This document shows positions 35,810-47,775 of a stretch of 64,000 nt of DNA, piece after piece (the first letter of the stretch is position 1; each line of letters starts with the position of its first letter). The notes beneath the pieces were generated by a model that saw only the letters and a list, made by a program, of their open reading frames with translations, had not been told where the DNA came from and did no database searches. The stretch comes from Cyanoderma ruficeps (lineage: Eukaryota; Chordata; Aves; Passeriformes; Timaliidae), in the NCBI GenBank assembly GCA_008694505.1, contig VZDJ01007747.1:39507202-39571201 (forward strand), in the 5' to 3' direction. The position numbers and the translations under genes are program-made.

Positions 35810-37553
35810 ACTCACTGAAAGTCTCCAAATTTGCCCCTAACATCCTGGACATGGTAACCTTTATGACCTCTGCTTTTGCTCCATCTTTCCACCTGCCCTG
35901 GCACAACTCCCTGAAGAAGGGGCTCCTGCTTCTGTTTAAGGCCGTGGGGGGAGACCAGCTGTCTCATTTTAGGAGTAAAGCAATGGCTTCACCCTAACTG
36001 CCTCTAAGGGCATGGGGACATCTGCAAACAGCAGAGAGCCAGCCTTAATTCCCAGATGTTGGTTATTGCACCTACTGGTGGTTCTGCTGTCCAACAAGCC
36101 CACCAGCAGGGTTTGGTTTCCTCCTGATCCTTTGGGGAAGATGGTCTGTGGCTGCCTTTGCAGAGGAGCAGAATAATGAGACAAAACAACAGGGACCTTT
36201 CACATAGCAGATTATGTAATAATGCTGTAAAAGTAAATTTTTTTCCTAAGGACACAGCTAATAAAAAGGAATTGGGAGTGGTAGCATTTTGACCATAAGT
36301 TTGAACTTTGCAATGCTTAGGACTCCCTGGATTCAGGCTAGTTTTGCTGTGGGTTTTAGAATTTTTTAATAGTTTCGACAGATGTGAAAACCATAATTTG
36401 TTGATTTAAAGATGATAGTAAAGAGGATATATCTTGCTCAGAAAGCTCATCTTTGGGGTTTTGGAGCATTTATCTTTTAGCAACAGGTCCATCTTTCTTC
36501 CAGCCCCTGCTGAAGCTCAGCCCTCATACTCTGGACTGCTCTCTTTCCATGGCTTATCTAAAAAAGGTTCTGCCTTCCTTCACTCTTTTCAGATCAAAGG
36601 GAACATTATCAGTTTACAAAGCATCCCTGTTTCTTCCTGTCTCCCAGCACCTCCGTCTCACTAACCTTCCCTGCAGGGTCAAGGGATTGGGACCCAGGCT
36701 GCTGGGAGCACTGGCTCCCCTTGGACAAGGGTGCCTATGGAAGTCTTCTGCATTGCGAATTAGAAAATCATGCCTAAGTTTCCTATTCTCAGGAAAAGTT
36801 GCTTAGTCTGATGGTACAGGGCACCAAACATTTCTGGTAGAAACGAACCCAGGGAGGGAATCAGTTTGACCCCTTGTCCTTGATTTGCTCTGCAGGGAAG
36901 AAAGGAATAAAAGGCATAAAAATGTAAGTTAAAGACAGAGTGTCACCCTTTGCTTTGAGTTTCCTGCCTTTTGTCAGGCTAAGTGCTCAATGCCATTTAA
37001 ATGCAAGTTTTTCTAGGAGAATCCACCCCCAGCCAGGCTTCCATGGAAAGTTTTGCAGTGCCCATTGCCTTCATGGCTGCAAGTTAGGAAGCAGTTCATC
37101 CAAAATCGCCTGTCATCAGAGAGTTCACTCCATCTCGGGGTTGCATTATGGTTGGGTGATGTTTCCTTGAGGGTTGGAGCAAAGAGAGGAGGAAGGACTT
37201 CATCCTCTGGCAGGTTTTGTCATGCAGTAATATTACTTAACCACTTTCTGCCTCAGTTTACCTGCCAATGCAATGGTCAACAACTGATGTTGTGGGGGCA
37301 TTACAAATCTGTAACATTTTCAAGTGCCTGAACATCCCTTGTGGTTTGCACTTAGGTTGGAACAACTTCTTCAAAGATCTCTTTTGCTAATGCTGCATTT
37401 TTTCCCTTGCCAAGATGGCCAGATGGATCTTAGTTAAAAAAATAAAATTAATATTATTTTTTGTTAGATTCTCATTACAGTACATTACTGATAGAACACT
37501 TGCTTCTTAAATATTTTCTCCCTTCTATCTATCCCACCCCTGTCTTGCCCCTA

Positions 37554-37601
37554 AACAGATTCTCAATTAACCACGAGAACAGATTCTCAATTAGGAATGG
37601 G
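37554..37601 (+). repeat. Degenerate 24-base tandem duplication
   Basis: AACAGATTCTCAATTA occurs at 37554-37569 and again at 37578-37593, giving two tandem units of 24 bases that diverge in their last third. Confidence 0.75.
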
Positions 37602-40600
37602 CAAAACTCACAAGCTCATTTTCACATATTTATATGGTTGGTCAATGTTTTTCTGTCTCAGATGATATTTCTCATTGGTTTTCAATTAAATAAAAGCATC
37701 TGCTCACTGGAAAAAAATGTTTCAGCACAACTGAAGCTACAAACCAGTTCTGTTCTTTGGTAAAATATGTGCTACATCTTTTTTTCTCTTGGTGGTGACC
37801 CCAATTTTCAACCTTGATTTTTCCCAGAGGCTATTGAATCCTGAAATTTCCCACTGGTTTAGTCAGGTATGAGGTAAGGACCCTCTCTAAAAGCCAAACA
37901 CAAGAAAATAAGTGAGAATGCAGTTATTCAAGTGTAGACATGTCTGCTTCCCAATCCTGCATTGACTGGATATACCTGATGACACCTGGAGATACACCTG
38001 ATTTCACTTGGAGAGCACACAGGTTGTCCTTCACCTTTTAGGATTTGGTGGAAAACCAGAATAGCTCCATCAGACCAATGGGGCTGTACCCAGAGAAGCC
38101 ATGGGATTTTATGGCTGAAATATTTGCCTGAGCAAATCACTGTGATTCATGCTGTGACTTGGAAGTGCAGTGGATGTGCTGAAGGCCAGATTATCCCAGA
38201 ACAAAACCCAAGTGGCCTCTGTATTGGTCACTGGTTCTTTCTAGTGGTGGCTCTGAGCACAGTCCAGGAAGGACAGAGAGGGATTGATTCACTTTCACCC
38301 CTGCTGAGCTCGTGCGAACTCCAGCAAAGCTGGTTTCTTGGGGAGCTGAGGCAAAGAAAAGTTAATTTGTCTGCCCAGGTGAGACCATCCTTCTTATTGG
38401 AATTTCATATTTGAAAACACAGTCCTGGCCTGAAGCCTATTTTCAGGATTTCAGCCTGTCCCAGGTCAGCCCTGGAGCACCAGGAAGGTGGGACAGCCTG
38501 TCCCTTGGTGCCGGGATCTGCGGATGGGTTTAAGCCCCGGATTAGCTGCAGAATAGCTAAGCTCCTATAAGGCTTGGGAAAACATGCTGCCCTTCCATGC
38601 TTAGTGGGTTTGCCAGGCTCTCCTGTCACTTAGAATGAATAGGGAGAGAAATCATTATTTAATTATCTGGGAAGCCCTTTAAAAGACTAATCAGCAAGGA
38701 ATTTCTCTCCAGTAGTAACAGCTGGCTCTCACACTATGAGTCACAAAGAGAGATATTAAAAGGCTGTTTTTCTCAGTTAGTGAACTTATTAACTGTGCTC
38801 TTCTCTTTTATAGAAATGCTGCTTTGTTCTTTAACAATGGTCCCCAGCTCTTGAGAAACATGACAGCACGCTGAAGGGGATGGGAGGCTGTCTTACTGTA
38901 AGTTGGGGTTTACCTAGTCCAGAATCTCACACTTCAAATGCCAGCTCTGCTTTTTTGGGGGGTTCAGATGAGGCTCTTCCCTGCAGCAAAGGGGTCCTGA
39001 AAGGAGTCAAATATAGGATGCACCAGGAAGGGGCACAGCTATTTGTACAGTAACAGCCAGCAATTCACTTTCCTACTGCCCTTGTAACTAGGGAAAATTG
39101 CATCCAAGCTGGCTTCCACTTGGAGAAGCAGTGGTTTGCCTCAGTGCTGTGGGAATGGCAGAGAGGAATGAGCTCAAAGTAGTGGGTTGGGCAGGATGAG
39201 ATGGAAGATATCTCCCTGAATGAGACTGGGACATGGAGGTGTTCTTTTCAGGACAACAACACTCAGTGGATGCTCCTACTCAGGGCTGTGAATTGTCACC
39301 AAGCTGGGAAGACCTGACACAGCTCTGCCCAGAAACCTCTCTGCACCAGCTCCCCTCATGCCAGTGCTCAACAGTGGATTCAGGAATGGTAACAACCACA
39401 GGGCACCTATTAAACCTCAGTGCAAGGAAGTGGTTTTAAGTTCAAGGGGCATCTTAAGTGATACTAAATGAGGGAAGCCATGTCTCAGGCAGTGTAATTC
39501 CAGGCTACCCATCCATATCTCTGGGTTTATACTTTGGGCACCAGGTTGCTCTCCTCTGCAATCTGCTGTTGTGTAATGAACACTTCAAAACTCAGACCCC
39601 ATCATCCCCTCCAGCTCTGTCAGCCAGACCCTTGGCCTTATCAGAGTTTTGCAGAGGGAGGAGCTGCCTTCCTTCCCCAGGCCTGTCAGCCCTCAGAGGG
39701 TTTAAACATGCAGCTCTCCAAACACAACTGGTCCAACAGCGCAGTGTAATTGCTGTGGGAGTGCGGGGATGGGGACCAGATCCCTCCACGGAACTGGAGC
39801 ACAAAAGACTGGAGAGCTGCTGGTTGTGTGGGAGAGCAGTCGGGCAGGGGCCAGGGGTGTGCTTGGATCTGGTGGGGACCTGAGGTTTTGGGGTGTACAT
39901 GTGTGGCTGTGAACCTCGAGGAAGGACTGAAGGGGAATGGGATTACAGTTTACTGAATACCCATTCCCATATGCACAGTGATTTGCTGCTTTGAATTTTT
40001 CTTCAGAAATATTTTTCTCTGCGCATGTGTATAAATTTCAGACCTCCAAAAGAGGTTTCTCTCCCCTCCAAGATCAAGCATTTAAATGTGAAAAATATTT
40101 ACAGGATCAAATTGAATTCCTACTATTTGAGCCAGTGTCTCAGCTCAACAGAGGAGGAATCTCTGTCCAGGTGACATTGGGCTCTCTGCTGCAGGGGAAA
40201 ATGAGCAATAATATTTACCTTGCACAGACAAAACCAGTATGAACACAGCCATCCTCTCCTCTTCTGGGGCCCTTGCTGAAGACAGACGGCTCAGCAGTCT
40301 GGCAGTAATGGATAAATCTCAAAGGGCAATATTTCAGCTTATATAAGGGGATGGGGCTTCCTGCCAAGTGAGCTTCTACAATTTACATCAGGGAGGATTT
40401 GGCTGGAGATAAATCAGGTAATCATTCCCCTGGAGGAGCTGCGGTACCATCAGCGCTCACCTGTCTGCTCAGCATCAGAGCCAAGCCCGTCCTCCCTCGG
40501 GCAGCTCCAGGTATGAATTGCACATTTGGGGTGCTTTGGGAGAGGGAGGCCCTGGCAATGATGAGAGGCACTGGCAAACTCAGGTGTGCATAAACATGAG

Positions 40601-43600
40601 AGAAAGAGGTGTTTAACGGGAGTGCTTTCCCTTAGAGAGGAGACCCCACCAGGTGGGTGAATTGCCCCGAGGGATTCATGTTCAGCTCCTTGCTTTGCCT
40701 CTTTTTTCTGTGTCATCAGTCTCTTGGTCTTGGTCTGCTGCCTGCCAGCACCTCCTTCAGTGTCCTGGCCTGAAAGTCGAAAATTAAGCAGGACTCCTCC
40801 TGTTAGTCCTGTTTGTGCAAGAGATGGGATGGAAAGCAGCATGAACAGTGAGCAGTATTTCCATCTCCCCTCACTCACAGCCCTGCACAGCTGTTGCTGT
40901 GGGGGAGCACACACCATCCTTGTGGGGTTGTGCAGGCTCATCCTTCCCTCCTGCTCCAGGACAGATCTGGGAGAGCTGGTGAGTCAGAGCTCTCTGCACC
41001 AGAGTTTGTCCTGGGGCTGCTCTGATGGAGCTGCTGGAACCAGCCCTCCCTCCCTGCACTGCCTGCAGCTGCAGCTTTGGTAGCAGACACATATTTCCAG
41101 CTCCTGGCTGTCTGCATCTGTTCAGGAGTGGGATTTGCTCCCAAGATTTTGCTCATGCATCCACCACTTGTAATGCTCAAGCTGGTAGGGTGCAAGCCAC
41201 ATCACTCTGGTGCAAACACAGCCCTGCTTCCCCCTCTTTCCTTCCACCAACGAGAGCTTTCCCTGGAGCTGCTGGATCTAGATGAAGCCTTGCTGAGCTG
41301 AGGCTCTACCTGATGCTCACAGGGAGGTCTTCCTTTGCCTCTGCCCTGCATGCCTGCAGCTTTGTTTATAAATAAAAAGCAATTTGCTCTTTATTGTTTG
41401 TATTTTGTTTTCATACTCAGTGGTCTCACAGCATGCAAGGGAGGTACACACATGGGGAACTCTCCAGGATCCCAGGGGAGATCAATAAACCTCTAATCAG
41501 TGCTCTGGGAAACAGCTTTCCTCTAGATTGCTTTGATATGTGTATGAGAGAAGGATATGATGGGGTCTGCTTAAGAAAGGGCCTTGCTGGAGATCTCATT
41601 CCCAGATCTCCCAGGCTGTTTTAAAAAACAAGGAGGAAAAGGTATTTCAAGTTTTGCAAACTGCAGCTTGATGCACAGAGTATTGAGAGATCAACCTGAG
41701 CACCCTGAACTGGTTATCTGCCGCTCTGGACAAGCCTGGGAGTTTGTCAAATACCTGAAGGGGCCCAGGACATCAAACAGAAGGGTTGAGACCATTTGTG
41801 TCATTTGGAGGCTAGAGGGACCATGAAGACAGTGTCCAATGGCACTGGATGCCTGATAAACAACTGAACTGAGCTGTCTTAAATCAAGTCACTGTCAGAG
41901 GAGAAAACTGAGACAAGATTGCCTGCAACAAAGGCTTGTGCCTGTTTCAGCAAAGAGCACTCACATCACTGGATATCACACGATATCAAATCATTTCTGG
42001 CCTATGCTGCTATGGAAGCTCCTTAAGAGATAAGAAAATATCTTTATATTTGCCATTTGATTATGAAAGAAGACATTTTAATCAACATTTGTCAGCCTGT
42101 CTGATGTATAAATAGTGTTCTATTTTGTTACACTGCTCTTATGTGTATCCTACAGCTTGTTAGCTCACAAACAGCAGAGATTATCTCATCTGTAGAGAAA
42201 CTGTGGCTTTCTTTTTCTTAGTTAGGCAAAATTCCTGCTGAAGTTCTACCAAAATTGATGGATCCCAGCTCAGGTGAGTGTCCTGGGGGGCAAAAAGGAA
42301 AAAGGGTCAGACACAAAAGTACTTCAGAGCTAAATTCAGAAACAAGAGGACAGGGGTGGCTGGTGTAAGGGGTCCAGGAGAAACCACCAGGTAGGAGGGA
42401 CTGGACCCAAAGGATGTGAGCCCAGTGCAGATGTGGGTGCAGTTGCAGAAATGATGTTGAAGATTATATTTGTGAGATACACAGGGGAAAACCAGCCCTG
42501 GAGCACTGCTTCAGCCTTTCTTCTCCCTCCATCTGCTTTTGACCTGTGCAGTGAACCCGTGCATCTCCCTGTCCTGTCCCAGCACCTTTGCCCATCTCCT
42601 CTCTGTCACGGGCACCTGCAAATCCACCAGGAGAAGTGTATGAACAGCCCTGCTGGGATGTGCCATGGGCAAACTGGTGTTTTTTCCACTCCAGGTAAAC
42701 AGATGCTTTGATGCAGGAAGGCACTTTGGGGGTATGGTGACCTTGGATGTGTTTTGAGCAGTAATTAGCTGGAGGCAGCTGTGCCTCCTGGAGAGGTGAT
42801 GTGCTCTCGGCTGTGTCCTCACCTGACTCTGTTCTAAAATATTCCTGCTGATGACGATTCAGCCAGGATCATGGAAGTGCTGTCTCTGTGTCCTGCAGCA
42901 TGGAGGGAATGTTTGTACAATGAGTGTGTTGCTGCACATCCTTCACCTCAGATACACAGTCTGCAATACCTCAACTGAAGCCCAGGTAAGTTCCAAGGGG
43001 CATTGTGGTTTGCAGATTTCAGGTGTGACAGATAGGGATTTATGATGTTCAGCTACATTGGTGCTGCCTACAACTTCCTCTTTGCTTTTCTTTCTGGTAT
43101 TTGCAGTGTCCAGGTCTCTCTCTGTGCTGCTGATGCTGAGGATGAATCTCATTTGTACTATAAAGTCTTGTAAGCAAGGGCAACTCTCAGTGCTTCAAGA
43201 CAGAGATGTGAGATGTAAATCTTCCCAAGTCTGAGAGATTTCCAGCTTCCAATAAATGCTTGGTGGCCTCCATTTCTGCAAAAACAAAGCCAGACAGCAA
43301 AGGCACCTGTTTAGGAGCAAAACACAGAGCAAGATCTAAGGCCGTGGCTTGATGCTATTTCTATGCCTTCTGCAATAGCTCAGTTAAAAGGCATTTTTGC
43401 AGAGAAAAACGTGACACTTAAAAGGTAACACATTCTTTTCACCTTCCAGTTTCCAATTCAGTTTGTAGCTTAGCCCCAAGAAGTGATCAGGGGCTGCTTT
43501 CTTTTCAGCTCAAAATCTCTTTTTTCATGCACTGGTTGTCAGTGCTCCCGAAAAGATTAAATAAGGCAGAGGTAATGTAGATTTAAAGAATTTTCCAGAT

Positions 43601-45238
43601 GAAGTGCCAGAGCACTTTGAACTGAAGAAGAAAGATGTTGCTGTGAGGGGACTGGTTGGTGCTGGGGGAAGGCACCGTGGAGCTTTGCTCAGCACACTCT
43701 GTGTGGGTAAATGTGCCATGGCTGTGGAGCTGTGGGGGCTGGCAGAGCACCACTAGCTCTGCTGTGGGGCACAGGGCAGTGCTTGCAGTGTGCTGGCCAA
43801 AAGCCACATACAGCACTGTGTGTCCATGCCCTGGTCCTTCCTCAGAGGTGAGACCTGCTGTCCGTGGCTGGGGGCTGTGGGAACCTTGCTCAGCTGCCGT
43901 AGTGCTGTCACATGGACTATGAGCAGCACTGATGGGGCAGAAGGAATCTCCACCCCCTTGAGCCCCTGTCCAGAGATCCAGCTCTGCATGAAGGGCAAAA
44001 CCCCTCCAAGGGGAGGTAGTATGGGAGGAAAAGCTGAATTACAGTAGGTATGTTCCTGTGTCTGTTCTGTGGCTTCCTCAGCCAGGGAAGGGGCATCGGA
44101 CATCACCGGAGTCAAATGTTGCTGCTGCCACCAGAAAAAGAGATATCAAGGGCAATTTCTCCTTCTTGTCCTCCAAGGGAAAGATTCCACCCTGCTTCAG
44201 TGCTGGGGATGTCTGGGCAAGAAGATGAGCTGCCACAAAGGATAAATTACTCCTGTTATCTCCAGATGGATCAGGTCTCTGACTGATGATACCAGCCCAA
44301 TGGAGGAACGTTCCAGGGAGATTTGTGGAAGCACTTGCTCTGTAATTCTCTCAGAAGTTGCAGAGTTGCCTTCTGGCCATAGGCAGTGGGTGGAGGGAGT
44401 AGCAGGGGGAGGAACGAGGTTTAATAAAAATAATAATATTAAAAGAAAATCCCCTTTGTATTTCAGTAACAGCTCTTCTAACATTCCCAGACCAAATTAA
44501 TTAATGAAAAATTCCTGGCAGGTGGGTATGAATTCCACAGATAGGTGAAAAGAGATTTGGAGGTAGAATGAATAAACAGTTTTGAGTTATGCAAAACGGT
44601 ACTGGAATGGGTAGAAGAAGAACCCAGGACTTCAGTTGCTCTCTGGTTGTGTTTTCCATGTGCCTCTTGGTCTTCAGGAATACTGCGTGCTCTGTGAGTT
44701 TTGTATCTTTTCTCAGGGAATCAATCTTTGCTTGAAGAGCTGCAAGGCAGCATGGATAGCCCTGAGGAGACTGGAGCACTTTAGGTATCCAATGCCACAG
44801 AGCAGATACTCATCTCTGCCTGTTCAGGCTTGTTCCCCCTTCGGGGTGTGTGGGTGTGAACATGTGGGGCAGCGCAGGATTATTTGGGAGCAGAAGGTAA
44901 CATCAGAAATACAAGTCTTGACAACAACTTAAGGGCTGATTTTTGGGTGCTCTGCACCTGCAATCAGCTTGCTTCATTCAGAACCCTTCATCACCCTCCT
45001 GGGCAAACTTTCAGGGTGGCTGCTGACCTGGTGAGCTCTGGTGAACAACATTTGTTTTGAAATCTAGACATGGTTTGAACTGTGGGCTCTTGGGAAGATT
45101 GACACTGGATGCATAACCAGATCAAATACAAAGCCACTGAGCGTATGGTCACAGATGCTCATATCCTGCTTCTGCAGACATACAACACAGTTGTTGAGAT
45201 ACCTTGGATCCCTTTCATCAGTTTTGGGTGTCTAGGAA
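37602..45238. other. Gene-free intergenic DNA
   Basis: No convincing exon, RNA gene or recognised mobile element. The longest frames (163 codons at 40450-40941 minus, 141 codons at 39458-39883 plus) carry no recognisable domains and look like chance ORFs in moderately GC-rich DNA. Confidence 0.4.
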
Positions 45239-45273
45239 TTTATTTTTTATTTTATTTATTATTTATTTTATTA
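45239..45273 (+). repeat. AT-rich (TTTA)n-like simple repeat
   Basis: Irregular TTTA and TTTTA units over about 35 bases. Confidence 0.85.
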
Positions 45274-46529
45274 AGGGAGCATCCTATGCTAGTGGCAGGT
45301 GTAAGATTTTGCATCGTGTTTGGGCTCCCAGCATACCAGTCCCTGTCCTTAGCAGAGTAAACAGAATTGACAGCAGTTCACAATGATGCTGAGCTCAGTC
45401 TTCCTTCATGACAGACAACTCTGCAACACATGTCAAGTCCCAAAGTCACCACTGACTACATGTCCACCTCCCTGGGATAAAAAACATTGCACTGCAGTAA
45501 TAAACTGCTGTCTTAGAGACTCAGAGCTGTGTTGCTGGTGGAGGATTCCTCAAGAACATTTTTGATCACAACATAGAGAGAAATTGTGAAGTAAAATTCT
45601 CCCTTGGCTCTACAGAAAGGCTCACAGCCCTTACTTCAAACTTAAGGAACGAGCCCCACAGCTCCTGCCAGTCTGAGCTGAGAGAGGCTGACTCCTGGTC
45701 TCAATTATGGTGCCAAATGTAGCCCTGAGTGGGTGATCCCAGGCAGTGTTTAACACCTCCAGGAGGATCAGTCCCTCTGTCCTTTCCAGCTCTTGTCAGC
45801 CCCAGGTGCCTCTGAGGGAGGTGAGGAAACCCCAACAAAAAAAGAAGAAAGAAAAGCTCGTCACTGGTTCTGGGGGCACCCATGGATGGCCTCAGGTGGT
45901 GATCAGTCCCATGTGGAAAGGAACATGAACCTGCCTGGCCACCCAACAGCCCTTCTCAGACACATGAGCTAATGGGGCTGTCATGGGTTTTTCATCATTT
46001 TGAGGCAGAAAGGGCTTGATTTTTAGGCTGCTGAGGATCCAGGCCCACTGAATCTCAGACCCAAATCCTCTGGGAATCACTGCTGCTTCACAAGTGCAAA
46101 GCAGGCGGCCTCAGGCAGACAAGACTGAGGGCAAAGGCAGAGTTCCTTTTCAGCTGTAGTCTTAAAATATTGCGACACAGGTCGGATTTTACCACTGGAA
46201 TGGGGCACTGCACACTTCCTTGGGTACCCAGGACCAGACAGTCACATCCTGCTTTCTCTGTGTCCCCTCCTCGGACCCTTCATAAACACAGATGTTCCTT
46301 CTCCTCTGACAAAAATCATTCATGAAAAATTCAATGGGACGTTTCTTCCCCCTCTTTCTCCCTCTCGTTTTTGTTGTATTCTTGACAAGCTTGAACTCCA
46401 TGGGGGGGAAAATAAAAGAGCAGCCCAGCCCCTGGTCCTCCCCGCATCCTGCTGCAGTGCCCATTTTACATGGTACAAAGGTCATTTAGCATAGCATGGA
46501 GCCCTCAGCAAGTTGCACAAGGCAATTTC

Positions 46530-46745
46530 ATCTGATCCGTGATGGAATTCCACTCAGCCAAAGTCCTTATTATTATGCATTTTTTACACATTAGGATTTT
46601 CCTTTTGTTGGCAGCCAGATCTCTTCATGAGGTGTTAAAAAGTGCAGAGGGGCTCTCTGCTCCACTTCGGGTAGCTAATCCTGCCTTTAAGGCTGGGATA
46701 ACTGTTTCATTACGGGATGGGCTGAGCTTTAGAGCCACTGATGTT
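46530..46745. promoter_or_regulatory. Possible conserved non-coding element
   Basis: Complex, repeat-free sequence with words such as CTTATTATTATGCATTTTTT, GCTAATCCTGCC (a bicoid/OTX-like TAATCC core) and TCATTACGGG. Function is inferred. Confidence 0.22.
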
Positions 46746-46861
46746 TGCTGACAAGGATCTCAGAAACACCACAAAACTTCAGATGGAAGAAAACCCATCT
46801 CTGCTTTTTGTAGGACAGCCACAACCCAGTAAGGGCCGTGAGACTGACTGTAGTTTGTTAA

Positions 46862-46892
46862 TTTTCTTCTCTCTTTCTTTTTTTTTTCTTCC
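46862..46892 (+). repeat. Polypyrimidine tract
   Basis: Thirty-one consecutive T/C residues including a T10-type run. Confidence 0.8.
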
Positions 46893-46974
46893 TAAAGTTC
46901 TAGCCCCTAATTTTCTAAATGTTTTCCAAGCTGGCAAACATGTGATGACTCATTTGCACCTGTGAAAAGCAATC

Positions 46975-47225
46975 CTCCCAATTTGATGGATGATATTGCA
47001 AACTTTAAAAAATAAAGGTTAACTGGTAAAGTTAAATAAATAGATTCTCTCCCAGCACCGAATGGAGCGATGTCACAGGCAGAGGAAGCATCTGCTTCAT
47101 GCCAATCACAGCCACGTGCCTCTTGAGTAGTCAGAAAAGCAGCTTTATTAAGTAGTGTGGTCCTCAAGTAATAATTAGATAATACCTGAGCCTTAGAAAA
47201 TACGTAGCTTTTGTTCATAGCCCTT
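46975..47225. promoter_or_regulatory. Possible conserved non-coding element
   Basis: AT-rich, complex block with a GGTTAACTGGTAAAGTTAA word, retained CpGs (CACCGAATGGAGCGATG), and TAATAATTAGATAATACC. It sits directly left of an old CR1 copy. Inferred from texture. Confidence 0.25.
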
Positions 47226-47334
47226 ATAAAATAATACTGAGCTTTATTACAATGCTTCTGGCTGGAAAAATAATCAAATCCAGTCCTTCAGTCAGTGGGA
47301 TATTTCAGTGATTTTAAACTGGCTTGACTTTATC

Positions 47335-47775
47335 ACAAAAGATGAATTCAAACAGGAACAGGTGCAGAGAAAAGCAACTAGGATGGAGGAAAATCAGGGC
47401 CTGGAAAGCCTGTTTTATGAGACAGGACTAAAAGAGATTGGCTTGTTAAGCCCAGCAAAATGAAGAGAACACGACTGCTGTCTATAAATACAGCAGGGAT
47501 GTAAATACAAAGGAGGGAAAAGAGCTATTAAAGCAAAAGGCAGAGTTGGCACAAGAACAAATGGCTATAAACTGGTCACTAATAAACATAGCCAGGAAAT
47601 CAGAAGATGTTTTTCAGCCACCTGAGCAGTGCTGCTCTGAAACAGACTTCCAGCAGCCGTGGGGGGAGCGAGGGCTGGGTTTGGATGGTGCCTGACCAGT
47701 TTCTGGCAGGGATGACATGTCCTGAGAGCCAGGACTGAACCCAGAGCCCTGGGAGAGCCCTGCCATCCCACCTTC
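47335..47775 (+). mobile_element. Old CR1 LINE 3' fragment
   Basis: The plus strand reads GATGAATTCAAACAGGAACA, GGTGCAGAGAAAAGCAACTA, AGAGATTGGCTTGTTAAGCC, CTGTCTATAAATACAGCAGG and GGCACAAGAACAAATGGCTA in order. These match the layout of older CR1 families (post-reverse-transcriptase end of ORF2 into 3' region). Similarity becomes weak after about 47640. The frame is broken and the copy is dead; it looks older than the CR1 copy at 56.1 kb. Confidence 0.75.

Larger units (their letters stand above)
33151..37553. other. Gene-free intergenic DNA
   Basis: Apart from the block at 34500-34930 and the small tandem repeat at 35777, no gene, RNA gene or mobile element is recognised. Confidence 0.45.

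Noticed and set aside
40450..40941. 163-codon minus-strand ORF
   Set aside because: Composition and lack of motifs suggest a chance frame.
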